This document shows positions 15,871-24,887 of a DNA stretch of 64,000 nt, one piece after another. The notes under the pieces were generated by a model that was given only the letters and a program-made list of their open reading frames with translations, did no database searches and was not told where the DNA came from. Both the position numbers and the translations under genes were made by a program. Each line of letters begins with the position of its first letter. Positions within the stretch are counted from its first letter, which is position 1. Source of the stretch: Cupriavidus sp. P-10 (lineage in GTDB: Bacteria > Pseudomonadota > Gammaproteobacteria > Burkholderiales > Burkholderiaceae); NCBI RefSeq assembly GCF_003402535.2, contig NZ_AP025170.1:310001-374000 (forward strand). The letters are read 5' to 3'.

Positions 15871-17262
15871 ATGTCCCAGTCCGCCACTTTCCACAAAGCG
15901 CGGTCCCGCTCGCTGCGCACGCTGGCCGGCGCGGCGCTCGGCGCCGCCATGCTGCTGGCCGCGCAACTTGCCCAGGCCGCGATCCCGATCGAGCACTGGA
16001 CCGCATCCACCGGCGCGCGCGTGTTCTTTGTCCACAGCCCGTCGATTCCGATGCTCGATGTAAATATCGATTTCGATGCCGGCAGCCGCTATGACCCGCC
16101 CGGCAAGGCCGGGCTGGCGACGCTGACGGCGGCGCTGCTGGACAAGGGCGCGGCCGCGCAGGACGGCCAGCCGGCACGCGACGAGGCACAGATTGCCGAC
16201 GCCTTTGCCGATACCGGCGCGGCCTTCGGCGGCGCGGCGGGCGGCGACCGCGGCGGCATCGGGCTGCGCACGCTGACCGCGCAGCCCGAGCTGGACCAGT
16301 CGGTCGCGCTGGCGGCGCAGCTGATCAAGGCACCGATCTACCCGGACGCCGTGGTCGGGCGCGAGAAGCAGCGCCTGATCACTGCCATCCGCGAGGCCGA
16401 CACCAAGCCGGGCGTGATCGCCGACAAGGCGCTGGCCAAGGCCATGTACCCGGACCATCCCTACGGCGTGGCGGCCACGCCGGAGAGCGTGCAGTCGGTC
16501 ACGCGCGATGACATCGCCAAATTCTGGCGCGACAACTACGGTGCGAAGCGCGCGGTGGTGACGCTGATCGGCGCGATCGACCGCAAGCAGGCCGAAGCCA
16601 TTGCCGAACAACTCACGCGCGGGCTGCCGCAGGGCAGTGCCGCCCCGGCGCTGCCGCAGGTAAAGCTCAATATCCCGGCCAGCGAGCAGCGCCTGCCGCA
16701 TCCGGCGCAGCAATCGAGCGTGGCCATCGGCCAGCCGTCGATCGCACGCGGCGACCCCGACTATTTCGCGCTGCTGGTGGGCAACTATGTGCTCGGCGGC
16801 GGCGGCTTCAGCTCGCGCCTGACTGACGAGGTGCGGGAGAAGCGCGGCCTGACCTACGGTGTCGACAGCTACTTCGCGCCGTCGAAGCAGCCGGGGCCGT
16901 TCGGCATCAGCCTGCAGACCAAGAAGGCTCAGACCGACGAGGCGCTGGCGCTGGTGCGCCAGGTGCTGGCGCGCTTTGTCGCCGAAGGCCCGACCGAGAA
17001 GGAGCTGCGTGCGGCCAAGGACAACCTTGTCAACGGCTTTCCGCTGCGTATCGACAACAACCGCAAGCTGCTGACCAATGTCGCCAATATCGGCTGGTAC
17101 GGGCTGCCGCTGGACTACCTGGACACGTGGACCGCGCAGGTCGGCAAGGTGACGCGCGAGCAGGTCAGGGCGGCCTTCCAGCGGCATGTGCGTCCGGACG
17201 GCATGGCCACGGTGATCGTCGGCGGCCCGGTGGGCAGCACGCCGACCGCATCCCGTAAGTGA
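15871..17262 (+). CDS. M16 family peptidase, non-catalytic partner
   Basis: A 463-residue M16 protein with a clear signal peptide ending AAQLAQAA. In the place of HxxEH it has GLATLTAALLDKGA, so no zinc site. It keeps the C-terminal-type R/Y motif (GGGGFSSRLTDEVREKRGLTYGVDS) that completes the active site of the partner. Co-transcription with the active subunit 9 bp upstream supports a heterodimer. Substrates are unknown; periplasmic protein or peptide turnover is likely. Confidence 0.87.
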   Translation: MSQSATFHKARSRSLRTLAGAALGAAMLLAAQLAQAAIPIEHWTASTGARVFFVHSPSIPMLDVNIDFDAGSRYDPPGKAGLATLTAALLDKGAAAQDGQPARDEAQIADAFADTGAAFGGAAGGDRGGIGLRTLTAQPELDQSVALAAQLIKAPIYPDAVVGREKQRLITAIREADTKPGVIADKALAKAMYPDHPYGVAATPESVQSVTRDDIAKFWRDNYGAKRAVVTLIGAIDRKQAEAIAEQLTRGLPQGSAAPALPQVKLNIPASEQRLPHPAQQSSVAIGQPSIARGDPDYFALLVGNYVLGGGGFSSRLTDEVREKRGLTYGVDSYFAPSKQPGPFGISLQTKKAQTDEALALVRQVLARFVAEGPTEKELRAAKDNLVNGFPLRIDNNRKLLTNVANIGWYGLPLDYLDTWTAQVGKVTREQVRAAFQRHVRPDGMATVIVGGPVGSTPTASRK

Positions 17263-17338
17263 CGCAAGCACCGCACCTCGCGGGCCAGCCTATGCGCGCC
17301 CCCTCACGCGCGGCTGCGGCGAACCGGCCCGCAGGCTC

Positions 17339-17344
17339 TACAAT
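17339..17344 (+). promoter_or_regulatory. -10 element giving a possibly leaderless rsmD mRNA
   Basis: TACAAT lies seven bases upstream of the rsmD ATG (17351), so transcription would start at or next to the start codon. No Shine-Dalgarno and no good -35 are visible. Confidence 0.45.
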
Positions 17345-17350
17345 CACGGG

Positions 17351-18070
17351 ATGAATTCGCGTTCCCGATTGCCTTCGCCCGCTCCCGGCGGGCGTACTCC
17401 TTCCTCCGCGCCGGCCTCCGCTGCAGCCGGCGGACGTTCTCCCGCAGGCCCTCCGCGCCCGGTGCCGCGCCCGGTGCCGCGCCAGGCGCCGTCCCAGGTC
17501 CGCATCATCGGCGGGCGCTGGAAGCGCACGCTGCTGCCCGTGCCCGACGCCCAGGGTTTGCGCCCGACACCCGACCGCGTTCGCGAGACCCTGTTCAACT
17601 GGCTTGGCCAGGACCTGTCAGGGCTTGCCTGCCTGGACCTGTTTGCCGGCTCCGGCGCGCTCGGGTTCGAAGCCGCCTCCCGTGGCGCGGCTGCAGTAAC
17701 GCTGGTGGAGTTCAACCCGCGCGCAGCCAGGCAGCTGCGCGACAACCAGTACCGGCTCGATGCCAGCCAGGTCCGCGTAGTGCAGGGCGATGCCTTTACG
17801 GTCGCGGCGCAGATGCCCGACGGCAGCTTCGACGTGGTGTTCCTGGACCCGCCCTTTGCCGAGGACTGGATCGGCCCGTCGCTGGAGCATGCCGCGCGGC
17901 TGCTGCGGCCCGGTGGCGCAGTCTATGTCGAAACCGACCATGCGCTGACCGGCGTCGAGGCCCCGGTCCCGGCATCGCTGGAGATCGTGCGCCATGCGCG
18001 CGCCGGCGCAGTGCATTTCCATTTGCTGCAGCACCGCCAGCATCCACAGCACGGTAACGGCGCCGATTGA
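17351..18070 (+). CDS. rsmD: 16S rRNA (guanine(966)-N2)-methyltransferase
   Basis: A 239-residue RsmD. The N-terminal 45 residues are Pro/Arg-rich and variable. The conserved body starts at VRIIGGRWKR, with RPTPDRVRETLFNWL, the SAM motif LDLFAGSGALGFEA, and the catalytic DPPF in VVFLDPPFAEDW. It methylates G966 in the assembling 30S subunit. It lies 88 bp after the M16 pair and 239 bp before coaD, the usual bacterial neighbour. Confidence 0.92.
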   Translation: MNSRSRLPSPAPGGRTPSSAPASAAAGGRSPAGPPRPVPRPVPRQAPSQVRIIGGRWKRTLLPVPDAQGLRPTPDRVRETLFNWLGQDLSGLACLDLFAGSGALGFEAASRGAAAVTLVEFNPRAARQLRDNQYRLDASQVRVVQGDAFTVAAQMPDGSFDVVFLDPPFAEDWIGPSLEHAARLLRPGGAVYVETDHALTGVEAPVPASLEIVRHARAGAVHFHLLQHRQHPQHGNGAD

Positions 18071-18309
18071 CAACCTGCGCAGGGATTGCCCGAAGCTTCA
18101 GTTTCGCCATGTGCTAAGGGCACCTTTCCGATTGCGAAATGGATTCGTGGGTGCAGTGCCGCAAAACGGTGCGCTGCCCGCCTTCCAAGTGGCGCATTTA
18201 GGGTTACACTACGCCGCTGTCACAACGCTCGCGACGCAGCACCCACGCCGGTCCGACCGGCGAACGAGGCGGCCACAACGGCCGGCAGCGGGCAGATCAA
18301 GGAGGAAGT

Positions 18310-18795
18310 ATGGTCATCGCGGTCTATCCCGGCACCTTCGATCCAATGACCCGGGGACACGAGGATCTGGTCCGCCGTGCGTCGAATATCTTCGACGAAC
18401 TGGTGGTCGGCGTGGCGCATAGCCCCAACAAGCGCCCGTTCTTTGCGCTCGACGAGCGCATCGGCATTGCCCGCGAAGTGCTAGGGCACTATCCCAACGT
18501 GCGCGTGGAGGGTTTTGCCGGGCTGCTCAAGGACTTCGTTCGCAAGAACAATGCGCGCGTAATAGTGCGCGGCCTGCGCGCGGTGTCCGACTTCGAGTAT
18601 GAATTCCAGATGGCGGGCATGAACCGCTACCTGCTGCCGGACGTCGAGACCATGTTCCTCACGCCGTCCGACCAGTACCAGTTCATCTCCGGCACCTTTG
18701 TCCGCGAGATCGCGGTGCTGGGCGGCGATGTCAGCAAGTTCGTGTTCCCGTCGGTGGAGCGGTGGCTGCAAGAGAAAATCGCCAAACCGGAATAA
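18310..18795 (+). CDS. coaD: Phosphopantetheine adenylyltransferase
   Basis: A 161-residue nucleotidyltransferase that makes dephospho-CoA from 4'-phosphopantetheine and ATP, the fourth step of CoA synthesis. The T/HxGH signature is in [14 protein letters not shown] (residues 7-20). The second motif is [11 protein letters not shown]. Length is the family norm. The ribosome binding site AAGGAGGAAG is strong. A possible -10 TACACT is at 18205-18210 in the 239-bp upstream gap, which is otherwise empty. Confidence 0.96.
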   Translation: MVIAVYPGTFDPMTRGHEDLVRRASNIFDELVVGVAHSPNKRPFFALDERIGIAREVLGHYPNVRVEGFAGLLKDFVRKNNARVIVRGLRAVSDFEYEFQMAGMNRYLLPDVETMFLTPSDQYQFISGTFVREIAVLGGDVSKFVFPSVERWLQEKIAKPE

Positions 18796-18862
18796 AATAC
18801 GGCTTCAGACACGTCAGACCGCGGCCAGTCGGGCGCGGGCGTGTCCGCAGGAAGGAAACACC

Positions 18863-19123
18863 ATGGCGCTACTGATCACCGACGACTGCATCAACTGCGA
18901 CGTTTGTGAACCCGAGTGCCCGAACGAAGCCATTTCGATGGGGCCCGAGATCTATGAAATCGACCCCAACAAGTGTACCGAGTGCGTCGGGCACTTCGAC
19001 GAGCCGCAATGCCAGCAGGTCTGCCCGGTCGCCTGCATCCCCAAGGATCCGAACCGGGTGGAGTCGCAGGAGGTGCTGATGCAGCGCTACCGGCTGCTGA
19101 CGGCGGCCAAGCACGCTGCCTGA
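18863..19123 (+). CDS. YfhL-family 4Fe-4S dicluster ferredoxin
   Basis: An 86-residue ferredoxin. The first cluster motif is CINCDVCEPECP (Cys 9, 12, 15, 19). The second is CTECVGHFDEPQCQQVC with an extended spacing between its Cys residues, typical of the YfhL/Allochromatium type. It is a low-potential electron carrier; the partner is unknown. AGGAAGGAAA precedes the ATG, and coaD ends 67 bp upstream. Confidence 0.92.
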   Translation: MALLITDDCINCDVCEPECPNEAISMGPEIYEIDPNKCTECVGHFDEPQCQQVCPVACIPKDPNRVESQEVLMQRYRLLTAAKHAA

Positions 19124-19168
19124 TCCGCTGCCCGCCTGCCTGCATTGCTTCGCGTCGCACTCAGAGGT

Positions 19169-19205
19169 AAAAAAAGCCCCCGTCACCGCAAGGTGGCGGG
19201 GGCTT
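19169..19205. terminator. Terminator between fdx and phoX
   Basis: A 12-bp stem GCCCCCGTCACC (19176-19187) / GGTGGCGGGGGC (19192-19203) with loop GCAA. Seven A on the left become a T run for the minus-strand phoX transcript, so it is strongest in that direction. It also serves the plus-strand ferredoxin gene. Confidence 0.88.
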
Positions 19206-19255
19206 AACTTTTCCCCAGGTACTACGGTACTACGGCACTACAAGGCACTGCGCGG

Positions 19256-21112
19256 TTACGCACCCACCGGCTTGCCGTCCGTGCGGCGCACGACGATGGT
19301 CGACGAGCGCGGCGGCTTGGCGGCGTCCGGCCACTGGCCGGTCGGGTGCTGGATGTTGATGAAGCAGGTGGTCAGGTCCGGCGTGTAGGCGATGCCGGTG
19401 ATCTCGCAACCCTTCGGCCCGGCCAGGAAGCGCTTCGACTGCCCGGTCGGCGAGATGTAGTACATGCTGTTGTTGCCGAAGGTGTTGGTATAGGTCGCGC
19501 TGGTGCTGGAGTCGGTCTGCACCCACAGGCGGCCCTTCGGGTCCACGCGCAGGCCGTCCGGGCTCGAGAACGTGTCGCCGTTGATGTTGCCCTTCAGGTT
19601 GTCCGTGGCCAGCGACGGGTCGCCGGCCTGCAGCAGGATGCTCCAGGTGAAGGTGGTGGCCAGCGGCGAGTCGCCGGCTTCCTTCCACTGGATGATGTGA
19701 CCGTGCAGGTTCTGCACGCGCGGGTTGGCGGCGTCGGTCTGCTGGCGGCCGCTGTTGTTGGTCAGCGTGCAGAAGACGGTCTTGTCCAGGCCGACCGTGA
19801 TCCATTCCGGGCGGTCCATCAGCGTGCCGCCGGCCACGCGCGCGGCTGACTTCGTGTTGACCAGCACGTCAGCTTGCGTGGCGAAGTCAACAGTGGTCGG
19901 TGCCGGCGAGGTGGCAGACTGGGTCCAGTTGCCCGGATCCGAGGCGCCGACGGTCAGGCCATTCTTGCCTTGCGTTAGCTCGATCCACTGGCCGCTGCCA
20001 TCGGCGTTGAACTTGGCCACGTACAGCGTGCCGCTGTCCAGCAGGTTGGCGTTGGCCGAGCGGTTGCTGGGGTCGAACGCCTGGCTCGGGATGAACTTGT
20101 AGATGCAGCCCGGCGTGCCGTCGTCGCCCATGTAGAAGGCCACGTTGTGGCTGGCGTCGGTCAGGAAGGCGACGTTTTCATGGTCGAAGCGGCCCATCGC
20201 CGTGCGCTTGGCCGGCGCGCCCAGCGTGCCATACGGGTCGATCTCGACGACCCAGCCGTAGCCCTTCTCGTCCTGGTTCCTATCCAGGTAGTTGTCCGTG
20301 CTTTCTTCGCAGGTCAGGTAGGTGCCCCACGGCGTGTAGCCGCTGGAGCAGTTGTTGAGCATGCCGACCACGGTCGAGCCCACCACCGCAGCGGCAGGGC
20401 CGCCCACGCGGTACAGCGTGTTGCCGGTGTAGCGCTTGTTGTAGATCGAGTCGCGCTTGACCTGCCACTTGCCGCTGGCGGCCAGCTCGACCTCGATCAC
20501 CGAGATGCCGACCGCCGACAGCGCGATGCGCTTCTGCTCCGGCGTGGCGGTGCCTGCGGTGTAGGTGCCGCCGGCGAACAAGATGTTGTAGTCCGGCAGT
20601 TCGTGGTTGATGGCGAGCAGGCCGCCCTTCTGCGGATCGACACCCGACAGCGCGAAGAAATGCATGCCGTCATGGTTGCCGCCGGCCTGGCGCTCGGTTT
20701 CGGCCGACGACTGGAATGCGCCGGCGTAGCCGGTGGCGCCGGCCTCGACCGGATCGCCTGCGGAGAACAGTACGTCGACGCTGTAGCCGTTCGGCACGAC
20801 CACCGTGTCGGCGGTCGACTTGGCGATCGCCTCGAAGGTGACGTCGTAGCTCGGGGCGACGGCGCCAGGCACGGGGCCAGGGGCGGGAGCCGGTGCCGGT
20901 GCCGGAGCGGGCGCGGGATCGTCGCCGCCGCCGCAGGCGGCCAGCAGGCCGCTGCCAAAAGCCGAGAACAGCGACAGGCCCACGCCGCCGCGCAGCACCC
21001 GGCGGCGAGCGGGGTTGGCGGCGACGATGTCTTCCAGCCTCTGGCCGGGCACGTCAACGTCAGGCTTGGCAGCACGGCCGGCGGCGCGCGCTTCGTCGGT
21101 CAGGTACGACAT
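19256..21112 (-). CDS. PhoX-family (DUF839) alkaline phosphatase-like protein
   Basis: A 618-residue DUF839/PhoX protein. The N-terminus carries a Tat motif (RRRVLRGGVGLSLFSAF) directly followed by a lipobox (LLAAC), then a (PA)n linker. It may therefore be a Tat-exported lipoprotein. PhoX hallmarks present are LLAINHELPDY, GTYLTCEEST, GRFDHENVAF, RPEWITVGLD and SSPDGLRVDP, which supply the Ca/Fe-ligand Glu and Asp residues. PhoX enzymes release phosphate from phosphoesters. A Pho-box-like sequence upstream suggests PhoB control. AGAGAGGAAA precedes the ATG. Confidence 0.85.
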   Translation of the reverse strand: MSYLTDEARAAGRAAKPDVDVPGQRLEDIVAANPARRRVLRGGVGLSLFSAFGSGLLAACGGGDDPAPAPAPAPAPAPGPVPGAVAPSYDVTFEAIAKSTADTVVVPNGYSVDVLFSAGDPVEAGATGYAGAFQSSAETERQAGGNHDGMHFFALSGVDPQKGGLLAINHELPDYNILFAGGTYTAGTATPEQKRIALSAVGISVIEVELAASGKWQVKRDSIYNKRYTGNTLYRVGGPAAAVVGSTVVGMLNNCSSGYTPWGTYLTCEESTDNYLDRNQDEKGYGWVVEIDPYGTLGAPAKRTAMGRFDHENVAFLTDASHNVAFYMGDDGTPGCIYKFIPSQAFDPSNRSANANLLDSGTLYVAKFNADGSGQWIELTQGKNGLTVGASDPGNWTQSATSPAPTTVDFATQADVLVNTKSAARVAGGTLMDRPEWITVGLDKTVFCTLTNNSGRQQTDAANPRVQNLHGHIIQWKEAGDSPLATTFTWSILLQAGDPSLATDNLKGNINGDTFSSPDGLRVDPKGRLWVQTDSSTSATYTNTFGNNSMYYISPTGQSKRFLAGPKGCEITGIAYTPDLTTCFINIQHPTGQWPDAAKPPRSSTIVVRRTDGKPVGA

Positions 21113-21183
21113 GGGCTTTCCTCTCTTGTGGGTTTGTCATGCGCGCCGGCTACCATGTGATGCCGGAGCGGTGGAAACCCCGC

Positions 21184-21217
21184 AATGTAAGGACTGCCCG
21201 TGGAAGTTTGATGACAG
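21184..21217 (-). promoter_or_regulatory. Possible Pho box and -10 upstream of phoX
   Basis: On the minus strand CTGTCATCAAACTTCCAC (21200-21217) has a perfect first PhoB half-site (CTGTCAT), an AT-rich spacer and a poor second half (CTTCCAC, 4/7). TACATT (21184-21189) lies 10 bases further, where a -10 is expected. Confidence 0.5.
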
Positions 21218-21254
21218 CATGTCTGCAACATAAGAGTTGCAGCGCGCCAACGAC

Positions 21255-21280
21255 AAACGGGCCGCGTGTGCGGCCCGTTT
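21255..21280 (-). terminator. Terminator after pth
   Basis: A perfect 11-bp stem AAACGGGCCGC / GCGGCCCGTTT with a 4-base loop, 38 bp after the pth stop. The T tract is short (TTT). Confidence 0.7.
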
Positions 21281-21317
21281 CACATGCTTGTCGCAGGAGT
21301 GTGCCTGCGGCGCTTGT

Positions 21318-21914
21318 TCAGCGCGTAGTGTGCAGCTGCGCCATTGCGCGTTCGGCATCGCCGCGTGCCAGCAGGCCGAGCGGATCCATGCTGCGGTCGA
21401 TGGCCGCGTCGATCGCTTCCTGCTCCTCTTTGCGCGGTGGCTTGAGCACGAAGTTGACCACGTCCTCGCGTCCCGCGCCGGCGCCGCCGGGCGCATTGCG
21501 CGGATGGCCGACGCCGATGCGCAGGCGCCAGTAGTCCTGCGTGGTCAGGTGGGCCGAGATGTCCTTGAGGCCGTTGTGGCCACCCGCGCCGCCGCCGCGC
21601 TTGAGCTTGACGGTGCCGGACGGCAGATCCATCTCGTCGTGCGCGACGACGATCTCGTCCGGCAGGATCTTGTAGAAGCGTGCCAGCGAGACCACGGCCA
21701 GCCCGGAGCGGTTCATGAAGGTCGAGGGCTTGAGCAGCCAGATGTCCTGGTCCCACAGCCGCGCGCGCGCGGCCAGTCCGTGGAAGCGGCCTTCCACGCG
21801 CGGCGTGGCGCCGCCCATGCGGGCGAGCTGGTCCACCAGCCAGAAGCCGGCGTTGTGCCGGGTGGCCTCGTATTCCGCGCCGGGATTGCCGAGGCCGACG
21901 ATGAGCTTGATCAT
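21318..21914 (-). CDS. pth: Peptidyl-tRNA hydrolase
   Basis: A 198-residue Pth that frees tRNA from stalled peptidyl-tRNA. Active-site motifs are intact: GLGNPGAEYEATRHNAGF (catalytic His20 and Asn near residue 10), FMNRSG, VAHDEMDLP (Asp93 region) and GGGAGGHNGLKDI. It is in the conserved order prs-rplY-pth, 161 bp after rplY behind a terminator. Confidence 0.96.
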   Translation of the reverse strand: MIKLIVGLGNPGAEYEATRHNAGFWLVDQLARMGGATPRVEGRFHGLAARARLWDQDIWLLKPSTFMNRSGLAVVSLARFYKILPDEIVVAHDEMDLPSGTVKLKRGGGAGGHNGLKDISAHLTTQDYWRLRIGVGHPRNAPGGAGAGREDVVNFVLKPPRKEEQEAIDAAIDRSMDPLGLLARGDAERAMAQLHTTR

Positions 21915-22002
21915 GCGATTGACTGAGTCGTTGGCGCGCAGGGCTGCGCCACAGGCGCCAAGGATACCGAAAAACCCGCCACCTGCCGGTTCGGCAGGGT
22001 CG

Positions 22003-22034
22003 AAAAAAAACCGCCGCGAAGGGCGGCGGTTTTT
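22003..22034. terminator. Terminator between rplY and pth
   Basis: CCGCCGC (22011-22017) / GCGGCGG (22023-22029) flanked by eight A on the left and five T on the right. It terminates rplY on the minus strand with an eight-T tract. Confidence 0.9.
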
Positions 22035-22075
22035 CCGTGGCGCGGCCCATGGGCCGCGGCCGCTGCAGCAGCAGC

Positions 22076-22690
22076 TTAGGCAGCCGGCGTTTCGCCTTCG
22101 CCTTCGGCGCTTTCGGCGGCCGAAGCAGCGCCAGCCGGCAGCGAGATGCTGGCGATGGCGGGGTTGTCGTCACCGTGGGTGATGACGGTCACGCCCTTCG
22201 GCAGCTTCAGGTCGCTCAGGTGCAGGGTCTGGCCCAGTTCCATCGTGCCGACGTCCACTTCGATGAACTCAGGCAGGTCGGCCGGCAGGCACGACACTTC
22301 CAGGTCGTTGACGATGTGGTTGACCAGGCCGTGGCCCAGCTTCACGCCAGGAGCGGTTTCCTGGTTCATGAAGTGCAGGGGAACCTTGACGTGGATCTTT
22401 TCGGTGGCCGACACGCGCTGGAAGTCGACGTGCAGCACCAGCGGCTTGAACGGGTGCATCTGGAATGCGCGCAGCAGGGCCTTTTCTGCCTTGCCAGCGA
22501 CTTCCAGGTCGAGGATTGACGAGTGGAACGCTTCCTTCTTCAGGGCGTGCCACAGCGCATTGTGATCCAGTTCGATCATCTTCGGCTCGGCGGCGCCGCC
22601 GTAGATGATGCCGGGGGTCTTGCCCGAATTGCGCAGGCGGCGGCTCGCACCCGTACCCTGTACGCTACGCTCGAAAGCGACAACTTTCAT
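22076..22690 (-). CDS. rplY: 50S ribosomal protein L25 (Ctc family)
   Basis: A 204-residue L25/Ctc protein that binds 5S rRNA. The N-terminal L25 domain is about residues 1-95 ([30 protein letters not shown]). The C-terminal TL5/Ctc beta domain follows ([29 protein letters not shown]). The tail is acidic and Ala-rich. It lies 133 bp after prs. That gap has an imperfect hairpin (about 22774-22799) but no T run, so the two may be co-transcribed. Confidence 0.95.
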   Translation of the reverse strand: MKVVAFERSVQGTGASRRLRNSGKTPGIIYGGAAEPKMIELDHNALWHALKKEAFHSSILDLEVAGKAEKALLRAFQMHPFKPLVLHVDFQRVSATEKIHVKVPLHFMNQETAPGVKLGHGLVNHIVNDLEVSCLPADLPEFIEVDVGTMELGQTLHLSDLKLPKGVTVITHGDDNPAIASISLPAGAASAAESAEGEGETPAA

Positions 22691-22823
22691 GATGACTCCA
22701 AAAGTAAAGAAGGCCGTCCGCGACCAGACAGCCTCGTTGCGGCGCTAACAAAAGAATCAGCGCCGATCAAGTCACGTTGGCCGCCGTAAAGCGGCTGCCA
22801 ACGCAGTAAAGCGTTAAATTCTA

Positions 22824-23777
22824 TCAGGAACCCGCAAACAGCGACATGATCGAGTCGCCCTTGACGATGCGGGTGAAGGTCTCGGCCAGCAGCGGTGCGG
22901 TCGAGAGCTGGCGGATCTTGCCGCACTTGGCGACTTCTTCCGACAGCGGGATGGTGTCGCACACCACCACTTCGTCCAGCGCCGAGTCGGCGATGCGGGC
23001 AGCGGCGCCGCCGGACAGCACGGGGTGCGTGCAATACGCGAACACCTTCAGCGCGCCACGCTCCTTCAGCACCTGGGCGGCCTTGCATAGCGTGCCGCCG
23101 GTGTCGATCATGTCATCCATGATGACGCAGTTGCGGCCTTCGACTTCACCGATGATGTTCATCACCTCGGCCACGTTGGCCTTGGGACGACGCTTGTCGA
23201 TGATCGCCAGGTCGCAGTTCAGTTCCTTGGCCAGCGCACGCGCACGAACCACGCCGCCGACGTCCGGCGAGACCACCAGCAGGTCGCCGTAGTTCTTCTC
23301 GCGCAGGTCGCCCAGCAGGACCGGCGATGCGTAGATGTTGTCGACGGGAATATCGAAGAAGCCCTGGATCTGGTCGGCGTGCAGGTCCATCGTCAGCACG
23401 CGCTCGACGCCGGCGACTTCCAGCATGTTGGCCACGACCTTGGCCGAGATTGCCACGCGCGCCGAACGCGGGCGGCGGTCCTGGCGGGCATAGCCGAAGT
23501 AGGGCATGGCGGCGGTGATGCTGCGTGCCGAGGCGCGCTTGAGCGCGTCGACCATCACCATCAGTTCCATCAGGTTGTCGTTGGTCGGCGCGCAGGTGGA
23601 CTGCAGCACGATGACGTGCTTGCCGCGAACGTTTTCCTGGATTTCAACCTGGACTTCACCGTCGGAGAAACGACCAACCTGGGCCTTGCCCAGCGGAATG
23701 CCGAGGTGCTGTACGACAGCCTCCGCGAGTTTGGGGTTGGCGTTGCCGGTAAATACCATCAAGCCTTCGCTGCTCAT
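22824..23777 (-). CDS. prs: Ribose-phosphate pyrophosphokinase (PRPP synthase)
   Basis: A 317-residue enzyme that makes PRPP from ribose 5-phosphate and ATP, feeding purine, pyrimidine, His, Trp and NAD synthesis. Motifs seen are [16 protein letters not shown], the ATP-binding [23 protein letters not shown] and the PRPP loop [16 protein letters not shown] 23777 fits the family N-terminus ([17 protein letters not shown]); GTG 23786 upstream is less likely. It follows tRNA-Gln. Confidence 0.96.
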   Translation of the reverse strand: MSSEGLMVFTGNANPKLAEAVVQHLGIPLGKAQVGRFSDGEVQVEIQENVRGKHVIVLQSTCAPTNDNLMELMVMVDALKRASARSITAAMPYFGYARQDRRPRSARVAISAKVVANMLEVAGVERVLTMDLHADQIQGFFDIPVDNIYASPVLLGDLREKNYGDLLVVSPDVGGVVRARALAKELNCDLAIIDKRRPKANVAEVMNIIGEVEGRNCVIMDDMIDTGGTLCKAAQVLKERGALKVFAYCTHPVLSGGAAARIADSALDEVVVCDTIPLSEEVAKCGKIRQLSTAPLLAETFTRIVKGDSIMSLFAGS

Positions 23778-23872
23778 TCGGGGCACCTGTCTTGCTGCTG
23801 GGGGAGCTTGGTGTCACCGGCGAAGCCGGTGACTTGGGATATCGTGTTCCGTTAGGACACTATAGGAAGTAA

Positions 23873-23949
23873 TGGCAGGGGAAGAAGGATTCGAACCTTC
23901 GAATGCCGGAATCAAAATCCGGTGCCTTGACCAACTTGGCGACTCCCCT
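23873..23949 (-). tRNA. tRNA-Gln (anticodon TTG)
   Basis: On the minus strand a 77-base cloverleaf with encoded CCA. The acceptor AGGGGAG pairs with TTCCCCT, the anticodon loop reads TTTTGAT, and the T arm GGTTCGAATCC is intact. It lies between ispE and prs, the standard betaproteobacterial position. No separate promoter is obvious, so it may be cut from the lolB-ispE transcript. Confidence 0.97.
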
Positions 23950-24008
23950 ACACAACCGGGCCGTTCTTCGTGGTACCAACCTGCCGTACCGCGCCGAACG
24001 ATAACTTG

Positions 24009-24887
24009 CTATGCGAACGCTGCGAGCGGGTGATGTGCCATACTCCTCACACACCTGCCATCCCATTCGGGAGGCAACCTTTCCAAGACCTGCTGCGCTG
24101 TCTTTGCGTCAGGAAAACGCGCAAACACGCAGGCTCCGGAACCGGTCATCCTGGCATGCTGATTGTATTGCTTCAGCCATTCCAGGGCTCGGGCGACTTC
24201 GCCGAACTTCGCTGTTGCTATCGGTTCCAGGTCGTTGCGACCGAAATCGAATTTGTTTGTGCGAGCAGCGAAGACCGCAATTATGGAGAGCGGCGTATCC
24301 CTTGTCAAGCGGGGGTCCGAAAAAATTTCAGCGGTGGGCACATGCTGCTTCGGATGGATGACCACGAACCAACTCTCGGGCAGGTCCACCGCCGTCAGTT
24401 GCTCGCCCACGCCCTCGGCAAAGGCGTTCTGGCCGAACACGAACACGGGCACGTCGGCGCCCAACGACAGGCCGATGCGCATCAGTTCTTCGCGCGCCAG
24501 GTCCAGGCCCCAGAGGTGGTTCAGCGCCAGCAGCGTGGTCGCGGCATCCGACGAGCCGCCGCCAATGCCGCCGCCCATCGGCAGCACCTTGTCGATCTCG
24601 ATGTCGGCGCCGAAGGTGGTGCCCGCCGCGGCCTGCAACGCGCGCGCGGCGCGCACGACCAGGTCGCTGTCGGCGGGTACGCCGGGCACGTCGGTGACGC
24701 GCGCCACGATGCCATCGTCGCGCCGGCGGAAATGCAGCGTGTCGCACCAGTCGACCAGCTGGAACACGGTCTGCAGCGTGTGGTAGCCGTCGGCGCGGCG
24801 CCCGGTCACGTGCAGGAACAGGTTGAGCTTGGCGGGCGCGGGGCAGTCGCGCAGCTCCGCGGGAGGCAGGTTGTTGGCGCGATTCAT
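24009..24887 (-). CDS. ispE: 4-diphosphocytidyl-2-C-methyl-D-erythritol kinase
   Basis: A 292-residue GHMP kinase of the MEP isoprenoid pathway; it phosphorylates CDP-ME at the 2-OH. Motifs are [21 protein letters not shown] at the N-terminus, the ATP loop [14 protein letters not shown], and the C-terminal [13 protein letters not shown] 24887 overlaps the lolB stop (ATGA), giving translational coupling. Confidence 0.95.
   Translation of the reverse strand: MNRANNLPPAELRDCPAPAKLNLFLHVTGRRADGYHTLQTVFQLVDWCDTLHFRRRDDGIVARVTDVPGVPADSDLVVRAARALQAAAGTTFGADIEIDKVLPMGGGIGGGSSDAATTLLALNHLWGLDLAREELMRIGLSLGADVPVFVFGQNAFAEGVGEQLTAVDLPESWFVVIHPKQHVPTAEIFSDPRLTRDTPLSIIAVFAARTNKFDFGRNDLEPIATAKFGEVARALEWLKQYNQHARMTGSGACVFARFPDAKTAQQVLERLPPEWDGRCVRSMAHHPLAAFA

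Noticed and set aside
14404..17271. A 955-codon open frame on the minus strand, opposite the M16 peptidase genes
   Set aside because: It is rich in Arg, Gln, His and Val in the pattern typical of the reverse frame of high-GC genes. The plus strand encodes two clear M16 proteins with motifs.
23860..24066. A 68-codon minus-strand frame overlapping tRNA-Gln
   Set aside because: It reads through the tRNA cloverleaf; the tRNA explains the sequence.
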